From Pedobacter sp. ISL-64 (GTDB taxonomy: Bacteria; Bacteroidota; Bacteroidia; Sphingobacteriales; Sphingobacteriaceae), in contig NZ_JAGGPU010000009.1 in assembly GCF_018613605.1 (NCBI RefSeq), positions 62,001-126,000 on the forward strand: DNA of 64,000 nucleotides, in the 5' to 3' direction. Each line of letters opens with the position of its first letter. Within the stretch, counting starts at the first letter, position 1. Positions 1-7,607 of this stretch are shown here, in pieces. The position numbers were made by a program, and so were the translations under genes. The notes beneath the pieces were generated by a model. The model did no database searches, was not told where the DNA came from, and worked only from the letters and a program-made list of their open reading frames with translations.

Positions 1-949
1 AGCCTGATGGCAAATTGGTAATCATCATGGCAATTTCATTCGGCAAAGCCTGAATTTTATTGCAACGCGAACGGATCAGCTCAAAAACATCAGGGTTTTT
101 CTTGTGTGGCATAATACTCGAACCTGTGGTGAGCTCTGCCGGGAAACTAATGAATCCGAAATTCTGATTAATGAATAAACACACATCCATAGCCATTTTA
201 GCTAAAGTTGCTGCAACAGCACTCATTGCCTGTGCTAAAATCCTTTCTGTTTTGCCACGTCCCATCTGCGCATAAACCACATTATAGTTTAAACTTTCAA
301 AACCCAACAACTCAGTAGTTAAGGTTCTATTTAACGGGAATGAAGAGCCATAACCTGCGGCAGAGCCTAAAGGATTTTTATTACAGATTTTCCACGCAGC
401 CAGCATTAGCTCCATATCATCTGCCAAACTTTCGGCATAAGCACCAAACCATAGGCCAAAAGACGATGGCATGGCAATCTGCAAATGCGTATAACCTGGC
501 ATTAATTTATCTTTGTGTGTATTGCTCAGCTCAATTAGCTCATTAAACAAGGTTGAGGTTTGGCCAACCATATCTTCGATGCAAGCCCTAAAGAACAGTT
601 TCAAATCAACCAGCACCTGATCGTTACGCGATCGGCCACTATGGATTTTTTTACCTGCTTCGCCAATACGCTGTGTGAGCAGCCACTCCACCTGTGAGTG
701 CACATCTTCTACACTGTCTTCGATGGTGAAATTTCCAGCTTCAATTTCAGCATAAATATTTTTCAATTCTTGTTGAACCGTTTTCAGTTCTTCAGCTGTT
801 AGCAAATTAATGGTTTCTAACATTTGGGTATGCGCCAAAGAGCCCAATACATCAAACTTTGCCATTTGCAGATCCAGTTCGCGGTCTTTACCAACCGTAA
901 AACGCTCTACAAACTGATTTACATCTATATTTTTTTGCCAGATTTTCAT
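1..949 (-). CDS. argH: Argininosuccinate lyase, C-terminus cut by window edge
   Basis: Cytosolic enzyme of the last arginine step, splitting argininosuccinate into arginine and fumarate. I translated it from the ATG at 949; 316 codons are visible and the reading frame runs off the left edge, so roughly the last quarter of a family-length (about 440 residue) protein is missing. HSGRSRNDQ at residues 103-111 and the fumarase/lyase signature GSSIMPHKKNP at 276-286 are both intact. It is the most distal gene seen of the minus-strand arginine operon, separated from argE by a toxin-antitoxin-like pair and a class A repeat, so it may need its own promoter. Confidence 0.97.
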   Translation of the reverse strand, partial: MKIWQKNIDVNQFVERFTVGKDRELDLQMAKFDVLGSLAHTQMLETINLLTAEELKTVQQELKNIYAEIEAGNFTIEDSVEDVHSQVEWLLTQRIGEAGKKIHSGRSRNDQVLVDLKLFFRACIEDMVGQTSTLFNELIELSNTHKDKLMPGYTHLQIAMPSSFGLWFGAYAESLADDMELMLAAWKICNKNPLGSAAGYGSSFPLNRTLTTELLGFESLNYNVVYAQMGRGKTERILAQAMSAVAATLAKMAMDVCLFINQNFGFISFPAELTTGSSIMPHKKNPDVFELIRSRCNKIQALPNEIAMMITNLPSG

Positions 950-1007
950 TATAATCTTATTTTTAAACGCTAATAAAGCTTGCTACGCAAGTTTCATATC
1001 TCATCTT

Positions 1008-1037
1008 CGTCATTGCGAGGCACGAAGCAATCCTTTT
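1008..1037. repeat. Class A mini-repeat, single half
   Basis: CGTCATTGCGAGG followed by ACGAAGCAATC and a T-run. The same words recur at 3867, 30683, 32760 and 60630, there usually as inverted pairs. This copy is a lone half-element between the DUF5615 gene and argH. Confidence 0.7.
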
Positions 1038-1112
1038 TATTTAGTAAATAATGTCACATTCGCGAGTTACAGCAGCATTAAGACCGTTTTCTTGCTTAAA
1101 ATGCCAATTATG

Positions 1113-1445
1113 TTATTGTATTTCCAAACAAGAAAATTCATCTTGTTTGATAAACTCATTTATTAGTTCTTTTTTCTCTATTAAAACTTAAGCAATTCCT
1201 GATGTTGTATTGTTTCCAAAACGTAACCAGATTATTTTTGGCGGATGGCCATATAGATTTGAAAATTCATAGAAATCTGCATCGAAAGTAACTACAATAA
1301 GATTATTTTGTCCTGCAAATGTCCAGATTTCCTTATCCGTTTTGTTTTCTAACTTTAACCTTCGTATTTGGGTACAAGCTGAGAAATCGGCCTCTAAAAG
1401 TTTTATGATTCTATGAGAAATATTTTGGTCAAATAGAAGTTTCAC
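1113..1445 (-). pseudogene. DUF5615 PIN-like toxin gene with in-frame stop codon
   Basis: The product resembles DUF5615 (PIN-like, VapC-type) proteins: it opens MKLLFDQNISHR, has VVTFDADFYEF with the acidic residues expected of a PIN-like site, then GHPPKIIWLR. The start is a GTG at 1445 that overlaps the TAG stop of the DUF433 gene. Reading stops at a TAA (1188-1190) after 85 codons, but the same frame stays open for 24 more codons (LIEKKELINEF then FSCLEIQ) to a TAA at 1113-1115. That tail fits the usual DUF5615 C-terminus and would give about 110 residues, the family length. A single nonsense change is the simplest reading; a functional shortened protein (1188-1445) is possible. Confidence 0.8.
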
Positions 1446-1666
1446 TAGGCTACTCTTATTTTATGCTCTCTATCTGCTGAATAAGCAAGACAGGATAAGA
1501 TCTCTTCTTCAGTAATTTCAGGAAAATCTGTCAATATACTTTGCATAGTCATCCCATTTGCTAGCCATCCCAAAACATCATACACAGCGATTCTGGTTCC
1601 TTTTATGCAGGGCTTACCAAAACGTTTGTTAGCGTCAATTTCTATGAAATTAGAATAAGTTTTCAT
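1445..1666 (-). CDS. DUF433 family protein, putative antitoxin
   Basis: 73-residue protein of the DUF433 family (VapB-type, winged-helix-like), with the characteristic GKPCIKGTRIAVYDVLGWLANG stretch broken here as GKPCIKGTR (about 18-26) and IAVYDVL, then an FPEITEEEILSCL helix near 49-61. DUF433 genes are commonly paired with DUF5615 genes as toxin-antitoxin-like modules, and here the downstream DUF5615 gene overlaps its stop by one base. The pair sits as a passenger between argE and argH. Whether it represses its own promoter or neutralises a toxin cannot be seen from sequence, and the partner gene appears interrupted. Confidence 0.8.
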   Translation of the reverse strand: MKTYSNFIEIDANKRFGKPCIKGTRIAVYDVLGWLANGMTMQSILTDFPEITEEEILSCLAYSADREHKIRVA

Positions 1667-1727
1667 AACGTAAAGATAAACAATATTATAAGAATTTTGA
1701 TTTGCCCATTTTTGCAGAATTCTATTT

Positions 1728-2795
1728 TTATCCTTGTATAACCGGTTTCAACATGTTTACATATCCCTCAACTCCTTCGGCTACTTCTCTAACATACAAA
1801 AACTCATCAGCCATGTGCGAGCGACCAGAAAAACCCGGACCACATTTTACTGATGGGATATCTAACAATGCCTGATCGGAAGTAGTAGGCGAACCATAAG
1901 TAGTTTTTCCAAGGGCAACACCAGCCTGAACAACCGGATGGTTTTTATCAATCGACGATGGTTTTAAGCGGATAGACCGTGGGGTAACATCACAATCAAC
2001 ATTTGCCCTGATAATCTCTAAAACCTCTTCATTAGTGTAAGCATCAGTTACACGAACGTCAACCGTAAAATTACAATTTGCAGGTACAACATTGTGCTGC
2101 GAACCTGCGTTGATAATCGTAACCGTCATTTTTAATGGCCCGAAAACCTCCGATACTTTTGGAAACTGATAGTTCCTAAACCATTCGATATCTTTTAATG
2201 CTTTGTAAATGGCATTCTCTCCCTCTTCACGAGCAGCATGACCAGCTTTACCATGCGATACACAATCCAACACCAACAAGCCACGTTCAGCAATAGCTAA
2301 ATTCATTTCTGTAGGCTCTCCTACGATACCAAACTCCAGTTTGCCCAAATCAGGAAGAACCAGTTCTAATCCATTATTACCAGAAATTTCTTCCTCGGCA
2401 GTCGCTGCCAAACAGATATTGTATTTTAAATTTTCCTGCTCGTAATAATATAAAAAGGTTCCGATTAGCGACACTAAACAACCACCGGCATCATTACTGC
2501 CTAAACCAAACAGTTTATCACCTTCAATTGCAGCATCATAAGGGTCGCGGGTGTAACCTGAATTAGGCTTTACCGTATCATGATGTGAATTCAACAAAAG
2601 TGTTGGCTTAGCAGGATCAAAATGTTTGTTGTAAGCCCAAACGTTATTCATTTTACGCTGAGTCTTAACCCCTCTCTCCTCCAAAAACTGCGCAATTAAA
2701 TTCGCCGTCCGATCTTCTTCTTTACTAAAAGACTGGATGCGGATTAACTGTCGCAATAAATCCAGGCTTTCTTTTTGTATATTTTCTAGTAACAT
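1728..2795 (-). CDS. argE: M20 family deacylase, ArgE type
   Basis: Zinc-dependent M20 peptidase of 355 residues. In a pathway with an acyl-ornithine carbamoyltransferase (argF' upstream) its expected substrate is N-acetyl- or N-succinyl-citrulline rather than acetylornithine. Visible metal and catalytic residues: SHHDT (H71, D73), GSNDAGG (D102), the AEEE run (134-136) and a C-terminal SGRSHMADE histidine. A dimerisation domain lies between. It is close to succinyl-diaminopimelate and ArgE deacylases, but position in the arginine operon favours the arginine role. Start ATG at 2795, about 120 bp after proC in a low-complexity spacer. Confidence 0.88.
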   Translation of the reverse strand: MLLENIQKESLDLLRQLIRIQSFSKEEDRTANLIAQFLEERGVKTQRKMNNVWAYNKHFDPAKPTLLLNSHHDTVKPNSGYTRDPYDAAIEGDKLFGLGSNDAGGCLVSLIGTFLYYYEQENLKYNICLAATAEEEISGNNGLELVLPDLGKLEFGIVGEPTEMNLAIAERGLLVLDCVSHGKAGHAAREEGENAIYKALKDIEWFRNYQFPKVSEVFGPLKMTVTIINAGSQHNVVPANCNFTVDVRVTDAYTNEEVLEIIRANVDCDVTPRSIRLKPSSIDKNHPVVQAGVALGKTTYGSPTTSDQALLDIPSVKCGPGFSGRSHMADEFLYVREVAEGVEGYVNMLKPVIQG

Positions 2796-2895
2796 AGTAT
2801 CAAGTAATTAGTATTGAGTATCAAGACTAAACCCGTCTTTAAACTTTCTACCTTTTATTTTGGCTTTCAGTTTTATGTTTGCAATTAAGACTTTA

Positions 2896-2922
2896 TGTCC
2901 TAAACCCTACACCTCTAACCTT
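2896..2922. repeat. Degenerate CCTTA/CCCTA-word spacer
   Basis: Pyrimidine-rich run of words such as TAAACCCTACACC and CTAACCTT between argE and proC, touching the proC stop. The same kind of sequence recurs near 7165-7200, 7571-7606, 9076-9136 and 63679-63710. Confidence 0.5.
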
Positions 2923-3727
2923 CTTTGGTATACAGATTCCCTGCTTTTAAAGCAGAAAGTTTAATACCTTTTATCAATGATGAGCTAAAACCGTTATGTT
3001 CCATTTCATTTAAACCTGCTATGGTACAGCCTTTCGGCGAAGTTACCTTATCTATTTCTGATTCTGGGTGTGTTCCATGTAATAAAAGCAAATCGGCCGC
3101 TCCTTTAGCCGTTTGAACGGCCATTTTTAAAGCTTCATCAGCATGAAAACCGATTTCTACCCCACCTTGCGATGCAGCCCTGATTGCCCTTAAAAAGAAC
3201 GCAATTCCGCAGGCACAAAGCGCTGTTGCTGAAGTCATTAAATCTTCATTAATTTTCACAACAGAACCAACCGTTTCGAACATTTTGGTCACACTTGCAA
3301 TATTTGCTGCTGATGCATTATCGCTGGCCATGCAAGTCATCGATTGACCAATAGCAATCGCCGTATTTGGCATTACCCTGATTACCTCAACATCGTCACC
3401 TAATTTTTCCCTAACCGCAGCACAGCTCACGCCAGAAATTACCGAAATAACCAAATGTTTGGCCGGAACAATTGAATTTTGAATTTCATCTAAAACCGTA
3501 TTTAATTGTTGTGGCAGAACAGCCAAAATCACAACATCAGCATCAACTACAGCCTGTTTATTGTTATTGCTTACATTAAAACCGGCTTCGGCGAATGATT
3601 TTAAATGATCAATATTTCTACGGGTAAGCGTAATGTCGCCTGCTTGAGCAAAATCGGCCTTTACCAAACCTTTCGCTAAAGATAAACCGATATTTCCGCT
3701 ACCAATTATGGCTATTTTTTTTGTCAT
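2915..3727 (-). CDS. proC: Pyrroline-5-carboxylate reductase
   Basis: Reduces 1-pyrroline-5-carboxylate to proline with NAD(P)H in the cytosol; 270 residues, normal length. A Rossmann motif IIGSGNIG lies at residues 7-14, VMPNT follows in the nucleotide-binding domain, and the C-terminal ProC signature SPKGCTIAGLNEME is clear. It lies inside the arginine operon between argB and the M20 deacylase, tying proline and arginine synthesis, which share glutamate-derived precursors. It is preceded on the transcript by a 284 bp spacer carrying a class A repeat, so partial transcriptional separation from argB is possible. Confidence 0.95.
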   Translation of the reverse strand: MTKKIAIIGSGNIGLSLAKGLVKADFAQAGDITLTRRNIDHLKSFAEAGFNVSNNNKQAVVDADVVILAVLPQQLNTVLDEIQNSIVPAKHLVISVISGVSCAAVREKLGDDVEVIRVMPNTAIAIGQSMTCMASDNASAANIASVTKMFETVGSVVKINEDLMTSATALCACGIAFFLRAIRAASQGGVEIGFHADEALKMAVQTAKGAADLLLLHGTHPESEIDKVTSPKGCTIAGLNEMEHNGFSSSLIKGIKLSALKAGNLYTKEG

Positions 3728-4011
3728 GTGGTTCGTTTGTTATTCCTTTCGGATTGGTTACATAGATTTATATTTTTGTTGGAAAAGCAGGTTCAGTAAT
3801 TCTATTGATGTTCAGTCCTGCTATCCACTTCAATCTTTTTTTACTTCAGCCATTCCCTCCATTTATCGTCATTGCGAGGAGGAACGACGTGGCAATCTTT
3901 CTCATTTTGAGCACAAAAAGTATTTCCGTTTCTATCAGGTTTAGTAGGCAAAAGCAGGAATTCTTCGGTTTCTCGCCTACCTTTCGCCTTCAACGTTCCT
4001 ACCCCCCACCT
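3728..4011. other. argB-proC spacer, no gene seen
   Basis: 284 bp without a convincing coding frame. It contains one class A repeat (3867-3902) and T/C-rich tracts; nothing else recognisable. Confidence 0.6.
3867..3902. repeat. Class A mini-repeat
   Basis: CGTCATTGCGAGG, then GGAACGACGTGGCAATC and a T-run. The internal words differ from the copy at 1008 but have the same layout of GTCA start, GCGAGG, then GCAATC plus Ts. Confidence 0.7.
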
Positions 4012-4842
4012 TTACTTCAGCATTTTAGTACCAAAAGTTCCCTCGGCAAGTTCAGCGAGCTCATCGGCTTTGCCGATATAAACTGCAAAAACTCCTTTTT
4101 TAATCGCTTCAAAGGCATTGTGCATTTTAGGGATCATTCCACCTTGCACAGTTCCATCGGCTTTTAAACCTTCAAACTCATCAGCTTTGATTTCTCTTAC
4201 AACAGAAGAATCATCATTAACGTCCCTAAGTACTCCTTTTTTCTCAAAGCAATATACCAAACGGGTTTCATATAAACTTGACATAGCAACAGCAACAGAA
4301 GAAGCTATGGTATCAGCATTGGTATTTAGAAGCTGAGTATCACCATCATGTGTAATGGCACATAAAACCGGAACAAAGCCAGCATTTAATAAAGTGCCTA
4401 AAGTATTCGCTGAAACAGAGTTTTCATCTAAATCGCCCACAAAGCCATAATCAATAACTGCACCTGCCATAGGGCCGGCCTCTGCACCATAAGTTTTGGT
4501 ACTAACAGGCCTTTTTTTCGCTTTAATGATATTACCATCTGCGCCGGTTAAACCAATCGCATTACTTCCTTTGGCCTGTAGTTGGGCAACCATATTTTTA
4601 TTGATCAGTCCGGCGTAAACCATCGTTACAATACGCAGGGTTTCGATATCGGTAATTCTTCTACCCTCAACCATTTTGGCTTCAATGCCCAACGATTCGC
4701 CCAGTTCAGTTGCAATTTTACCCCCGCCGTGCACCAGGATCTTATCTCCTGGCAATGCAGTAAAATCCAATAAAAACTGGTGTAAGTTTTCGGAGTTATC
4801 GATTACGTTTCCGCCGATTTTTATGATAGTGAGTTGTTTCAT
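4012..4842 (-). CDS. argB: Acetylglutamate kinase (N-acylglutamate kinase)
   Basis: Phosphorylates N-acetyl- (or N-succinyl-) glutamate, second step of the acylated arginine route. 276 residues of the amino acid kinase fold: IKIGGNVID at 7-15 (phosphate loop), VHGGGK near 38-43, the substrate motif GRRITD near 60-65, and SVSANTLG in the central region. It is followed by proC and preceded by argF' across a spacer with a double hairpin (class D). No N-terminal extension or PII-binding features stand out. If the pathway uses succinylated intermediates, as suggested by residue 90 of ArgF', this kinase would have to accept succinylglutamate. Confidence 0.95.
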   Translation of the reverse strand: MKQLTIIKIGGNVIDNSENLHQFLLDFTALPGDKILVHGGGKIATELGESLGIEAKMVEGRRITDIETLRIVTMVYAGLINKNMVAQLQAKGSNAIGLTGADGNIIKAKKRPVSTKTYGAEAGPMAGAVIDYGFVGDLDENSVSANTLGTLLNAGFVPVLCAITHDGDTQLLNTNADTIASSVAVAMSSLYETRLVYCFEKKGVLRDVNDDSSVVREIKADEFEGLKADGTVQGGMIPKMHNAFEAIKKGVFAVYIGKADELAELAEGTFGTKMLK

Positions 4843-4856
4843 AATTTATTCTTACC

Positions 4857-4935
4857 GTGGTTCGTGTCTCCACGAACCACATTAATAGTTTTGTTTCACC
4901 ATATTAATAATTTCGGTTCGTGAAGACACGAGCCG
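4857..4935. repeat. Class D double-hairpin element
   Basis: Two hairpins: GTGGTTCGTG-TCTC-CACGAACCAC (4857-4880) and CGGTTCGTG-AAGA-CACGAGCCG (4914-4935). The second is an inverted relative of the first. A matching element with different stem sequence is at 30817-30907. It lies between argF' and argB and would be in the operon transcript. Confidence 0.75.
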
Positions 4936-4946
4936 AGGCATATGAT

Positions 4947-5918
4947 TTACAATTCCTCCAACATCGCTTTAATTACCGCCTGCGCCGCCCATAAACGGTT
5001 TCCGGCCTCGTGAATAACCAATGAATTTGGTCCATCCAAAATCTCTGATGATAATTCCAGATCGCGGCGTACAGGTAAGCAATGCATCACTTTAGCATCG
5101 TTTGTGAATGTTAATTTCTCATTATTCATCATCCAGCCATCAGGATAAGTTAACACTTTTCCATACTCTTTATAACTACTCCAGTTCTTCACATATACAT
5201 AATCAGCACCGGCCAAAGCTTCTTCTAAATTATACTGAATATCGGCATTAGGCGTAAAATCTTCCGAAAGCTCGTAACCCTCTGGTTGCGCAATAGTAAA
5301 ATCGATCATTCCTTCTGCCTGAGCTTTGCACATCCACTCTGCAAAAGAATTTGGTACTGCCTGGGGCAAAGCCTTTACATGAGGCGCCCAAGCCAAAACT
5401 ACCTTTGGTTTGCGCCCATCAGGTTTCTTTGTCCAGGTTTCGTGAATGGTAATGATATCGGCAAAGCTTTGTAAAGGGTGACGTGTTGCGCTCTCTAAAC
5501 TCACTACAGGTACAGCACAATATTTCACAAATTTATTGAAGAAATCTTCGCTATAATCTTCCTCACGGTTATTCAGTTTTGGAAAAGAACGCAAGCCCAA
5601 AATATCGCAATATTGGCCCATTACGGCAGCAGCTTCGCGGATATGTTCAACTGTCGAGCCATTCATCACTACACCATCCTGTGTTTCTAAAGCCCAACCT
5701 TCTTTATCCAGATTCATCACCATTACATTCATACCTAAGTTTAAGGCCGCTTTTTGGGTACTTAACCGGGTACGTAAACTTGGATTCATAAAAACTAAAC
5801 CTAAGGTTTTGTTCTTACCTAAATCTTGGTGCGCATAAGGATTCGCCTTTAACGCTAGCGCATCATTTACAAACTGTTTGATGCTTGGAACATCGTGTAC
5901 GGAAGTGAAAAGTTTCAT
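4947..5918 (-). CDS. argF': N-acyl-L-ornithine carbamoyltransferase, probably succinylornithine type
   Basis: Transfers carbamoyl from carbamoyl phosphate to an N-acylated ornithine, giving N-acylcitrulline. 323 residues; carbamoyl-phosphate loop NPSLRTRLS at 45-53, then RHPLQSFADI and the HCLPVRR motif near the C-terminus. The long match to Bacteroides fragilis type enzymes sets it apart from ordinary OTCases. Published work on this family showed that residue Glu92 (Xanthomonas) or Pro90 (B. fragilis) decides acetyl versus succinyl substrate, and that Val at this place gives succinylornithine activity; here residue 90 is Val. The succinyl assignment is therefore an inference from one residue. 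Confidence 0.93.
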   Translation of the reverse strand: MKLFTSVHDVPSIKQFVNDALALKANPYAHQDLGKNKTLGLVFMNPSLRTRLSTQKAALNLGMNVMVMNLDKEGWALETQDGVVMNGSTVEHIREAAAVMGQYCDILGLRSFPKLNNREEDYSEDFFNKFVKYCAVPVVSLESATRHPLQSFADIITIHETWTKKPDGRKPKVVLAWAPHVKALPQAVPNSFAEWMCKAQAEGMIDFTIAQPEGYELSEDFTPNADIQYNLEEALAGADYVYVKNWSSYKEYGKVLTYPDGWMMNNEKLTFTNDAKVMHCLPVRRDLELSSEILDGPNSLVIHEAGNRLWAAQAVIKAMLEEL

Positions 5919-5946
5919 TTTTAATATAAATTAATTTATCCCGATC

Positions 5947-6012
5947 CGTCACCCTGAATTTATTTCAGGGTCTTTTCTACAAAATAGATGCTGAAATAAA
6001 TTCAGCATGACG
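5947..6012. repeat. Class C inverted-repeat element
   Basis: 66 bp with ends CGTCACCCTGAATTTATTTC and, in inverse, CTGAAATAAATTCAGCATGACG split by a T/C and A-rich loop. CTGAATTTATTTCAG and CTGAAATAAATTCAG are exact reverse complements. It sits between argD and argF'. Confidence 0.75.
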
Positions 6013-6032
6013 ATCGACCAAATACACAGTAT

Positions 6033-7163
6033 TTATTTTACCAATTGTTTAAACGCCGCCAAAAACTCGTCAGCATGTGCTTTTGTTAAATTTAAGGCTG
6101 GCAACAAACGGATCACATTCGGTTTTGCCTCACCAGTAAAAATATGGTGTGTAAACAATAATTCTTTTTTAACATGCGCCAGTTCGGCAGGTAGCTCAAT
6201 ACCGATCATTAATCCACGGCCACGTACTTCTACCACCTGCTCAAATTTTTTCAATTCGGTAATTAAGTAACTTCCTACTTCTTCTGCATTTTTCATCAGG
6301 TTTTCCTGTTGCATCACTTCTAAAACAGCTAAAGCCGCGGCACAAGCTAAATGGTTGCCACCGAAAGTTGTACCTAACTCTCCATGCCAAGGTTTAAATT
6401 TGGGCGCTATAGAGATTCCCGCTACCGGAAAGCCATTACCCATTCCTTTTGCCATGGTATAAACATCTGCTTCAACCCCAGCGTAATCGTGTGAGTAAAA
6501 CGATCCTGTACGTCCGTAACCGCATTGTACACTGTCGGCAATATAAACCGCATTATATTCATCGCAAAGTGCACGGATTTTCTGCAAGAAACTTTTCGAG
6601 GCTTCTTTAATGCCGCCTACACCTTGAATACCTTCAATAATAACAGCCGAAATTTCATTGCCCTGTACTTTAAAAGTTTCTTCTAAAGCAACCTCATTAT
6701 TGAAAGGCAAAAAGATTACATTTTCGGTCTGATTAACCGGTGCTACAATTTTAGGATTATCGGTTACGGCAACAGCCAAAGATGTACGTCCGTGGAAAGC
6801 ACCTGTAAAAGCGATTACCTTTTTTCTTCCGTTGTAAAATGAAGCCAATTTTAAAGCATTTTCATTTGCCTCAGCTCCAGAATTACATAAAAAGAGCTGA
6901 AAGTCTTTTTTACCAGAAACGGTTCCCAATAATTCTGCAAGCTGAACCTGCAAAGGAATTTTTACTGAATTTGAATAAAAACCAACTTTATTTAATTGAT
7001 CGGTTAAGCGGTTTACATAATGTGGGTTGGTATGCCCGATTGAAATTACAGCATGACCGCCATATAAATCTAAATATTGCTGATCATTAGCATCCCAAAC
7101 ATTACTGCCTGCCGCTTTTGTTATTTCTATATCGTTAAGTGGGTAAACGTCGAATAGTTGCAT
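6033..7163 (-). CDS. argD: Acylornithine aminotransferase
   Basis: PLP-dependent class III aminotransferase converting N-acylglutamate semialdehyde to N-acylornithine. I place the start at the ATG at 7163 (MQLFDVYPL, 376 residues), because the longer frame to 7214 would run through a low-complexity spacer and overlap the preceding gene. CNSGAEANE at about 93-101, AFHGRT at 132-137, ADSVQCGYGRTG near 209-220 and the Schiff-base lysine in TMAKGMGNGFP (K239) are present. Together with argC and argB it forms the acyl-protected branch up to acylornithine. Confidence 0.94.
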   Translation of the reverse strand: MQLFDVYPLNDIEITKAAGSNVWDANDQQYLDLYGGHAVISIGHTNPHYVNRLTDQLNKVGFYSNSVKIPLQVQLAELLGTVSGKKDFQLFLCNSGAEANENALKLASFYNGRKKVIAFTGAFHGRTSLAVAVTDNPKIVAPVNQTENVIFLPFNNEVALEETFKVQGNEISAVIIEGIQGVGGIKEASKSFLQKIRALCDEYNAVYIADSVQCGYGRTGSFYSHDYAGVEADVYTMAKGMGNGFPVAGISIAPKFKPWHGELGTTFGGNHLACAAALAVLEVMQQENLMKNAEEVGSYLITELKKFEQVVEVRGRGLMIGIELPAELAHVKKELLFTHHIFTGEAKPNVIRLLPALNLTKAHADEFLAAFKQLVK

Positions 7164-7164
7164 T

Positions 7165-7200
7165 TTTTGAGGTATAAGGTTTGAGGTGTAGGGTTTAAGG
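7165..7200. repeat. Degenerate GGTTTAAGG-word spacer
   Basis: Run of words GGTATAAGG, TTTGAGG, TGTAGGG, TTTAAGG immediately before the argD start; reverse-strand relative of the CCCTA/CCTTA spacers elsewhere. Confidence 0.5.
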
Positions 7201-7566
7201 TTTTTTCCCTCCACTTCTCAAAAATTTTAAAAATGAAATTAGCATTGCCCTAACTTCGTTAATTGATTGGTTCACTTTTAGATAATCATCTTCGCTTATA
7301 TACTTTAATTCAGAAGCACATAAACAACAATAATCTATCTCGTTGGCAGAGCCTAAAGCATTATCAAGAAAATGCGCAGAATCTTTATCTGTAAATCTTC
7401 CACATCCTTCAACAATATTCAAGGGTATAGATAAGGAAGCCCGAGTAAGTTGTGAGGTCAATTCAAATCTCTCCTCTTTTGGAAATTGAGTTGCAATATT
7501 CTTTTTGATGAACATATTCAATTCATGTGCCTTTTTCCAAACGTCAAGTTTTTTGTAATCTCTCAT
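7195..7566 (-). CDS. Four-helix-bundle protein (23S rRNA intervening-sequence protein family)
   Basis: 123-residue protein of the family named for the ORF in 23S rRNA intervening sequences and found in many Bacteroidota as stand-alone genes. Typical features: start MRDYKKLDVWKKAHEL, then FPKEERFELTSQLTRASLSIP followed by NIVEGCGR, here given in two parts (FPKEERFELTSQLTRASL, and SIPLNIVEGCGR), and the helix GSANEIDYCCLCASEL. Function is unknown; structures of relatives are pentameric four-helix bundles. It interrupts the arginine operon between argC and argD and is flanked on both sides by degenerate spacers, which suggests it arrived as a cassette. Confidence 0.88.
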   Translation of the reverse strand: MRDYKKLDVWKKAHELNMFIKKNIATQFPKEERFELTSQLTRASLSIPLNIVEGCGRFTDKDSAHFLDNALGSANEIDYCCLCASELKYISEDDYLKVNQSINEVRAMLISFLKFLRSGGKKP

Positions 7567-7570
7567 TATT

Positions 7571-7606
7571 TTACCTTACGCCTTAAACCCTACACCCTTT
7601 ACCTTC
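7571..7606. repeat. Degenerate CCTTA/CCCTA-word spacer
   Basis: Words TTACCTTACGCC, TTAAACCCTACACCC and TTTACCTTC between argC and the four-helix-bundle gene; mirrors the spacer on the other side of that gene. Confidence 0.5.
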
Positions 7607-7607
7607 A

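Noticed and set aside
3805..4167. Rightward frame of 120 codons over the argB end
   Set aside because: Overlaps argB on the other strand and runs through a class A repeat; no family resemblance.
7163..7214. Extended argD start at 7214
   Set aside because: The added 17 residues come from a degenerate spacer and overlap the preceding gene; ATG at 7163 matches family length.
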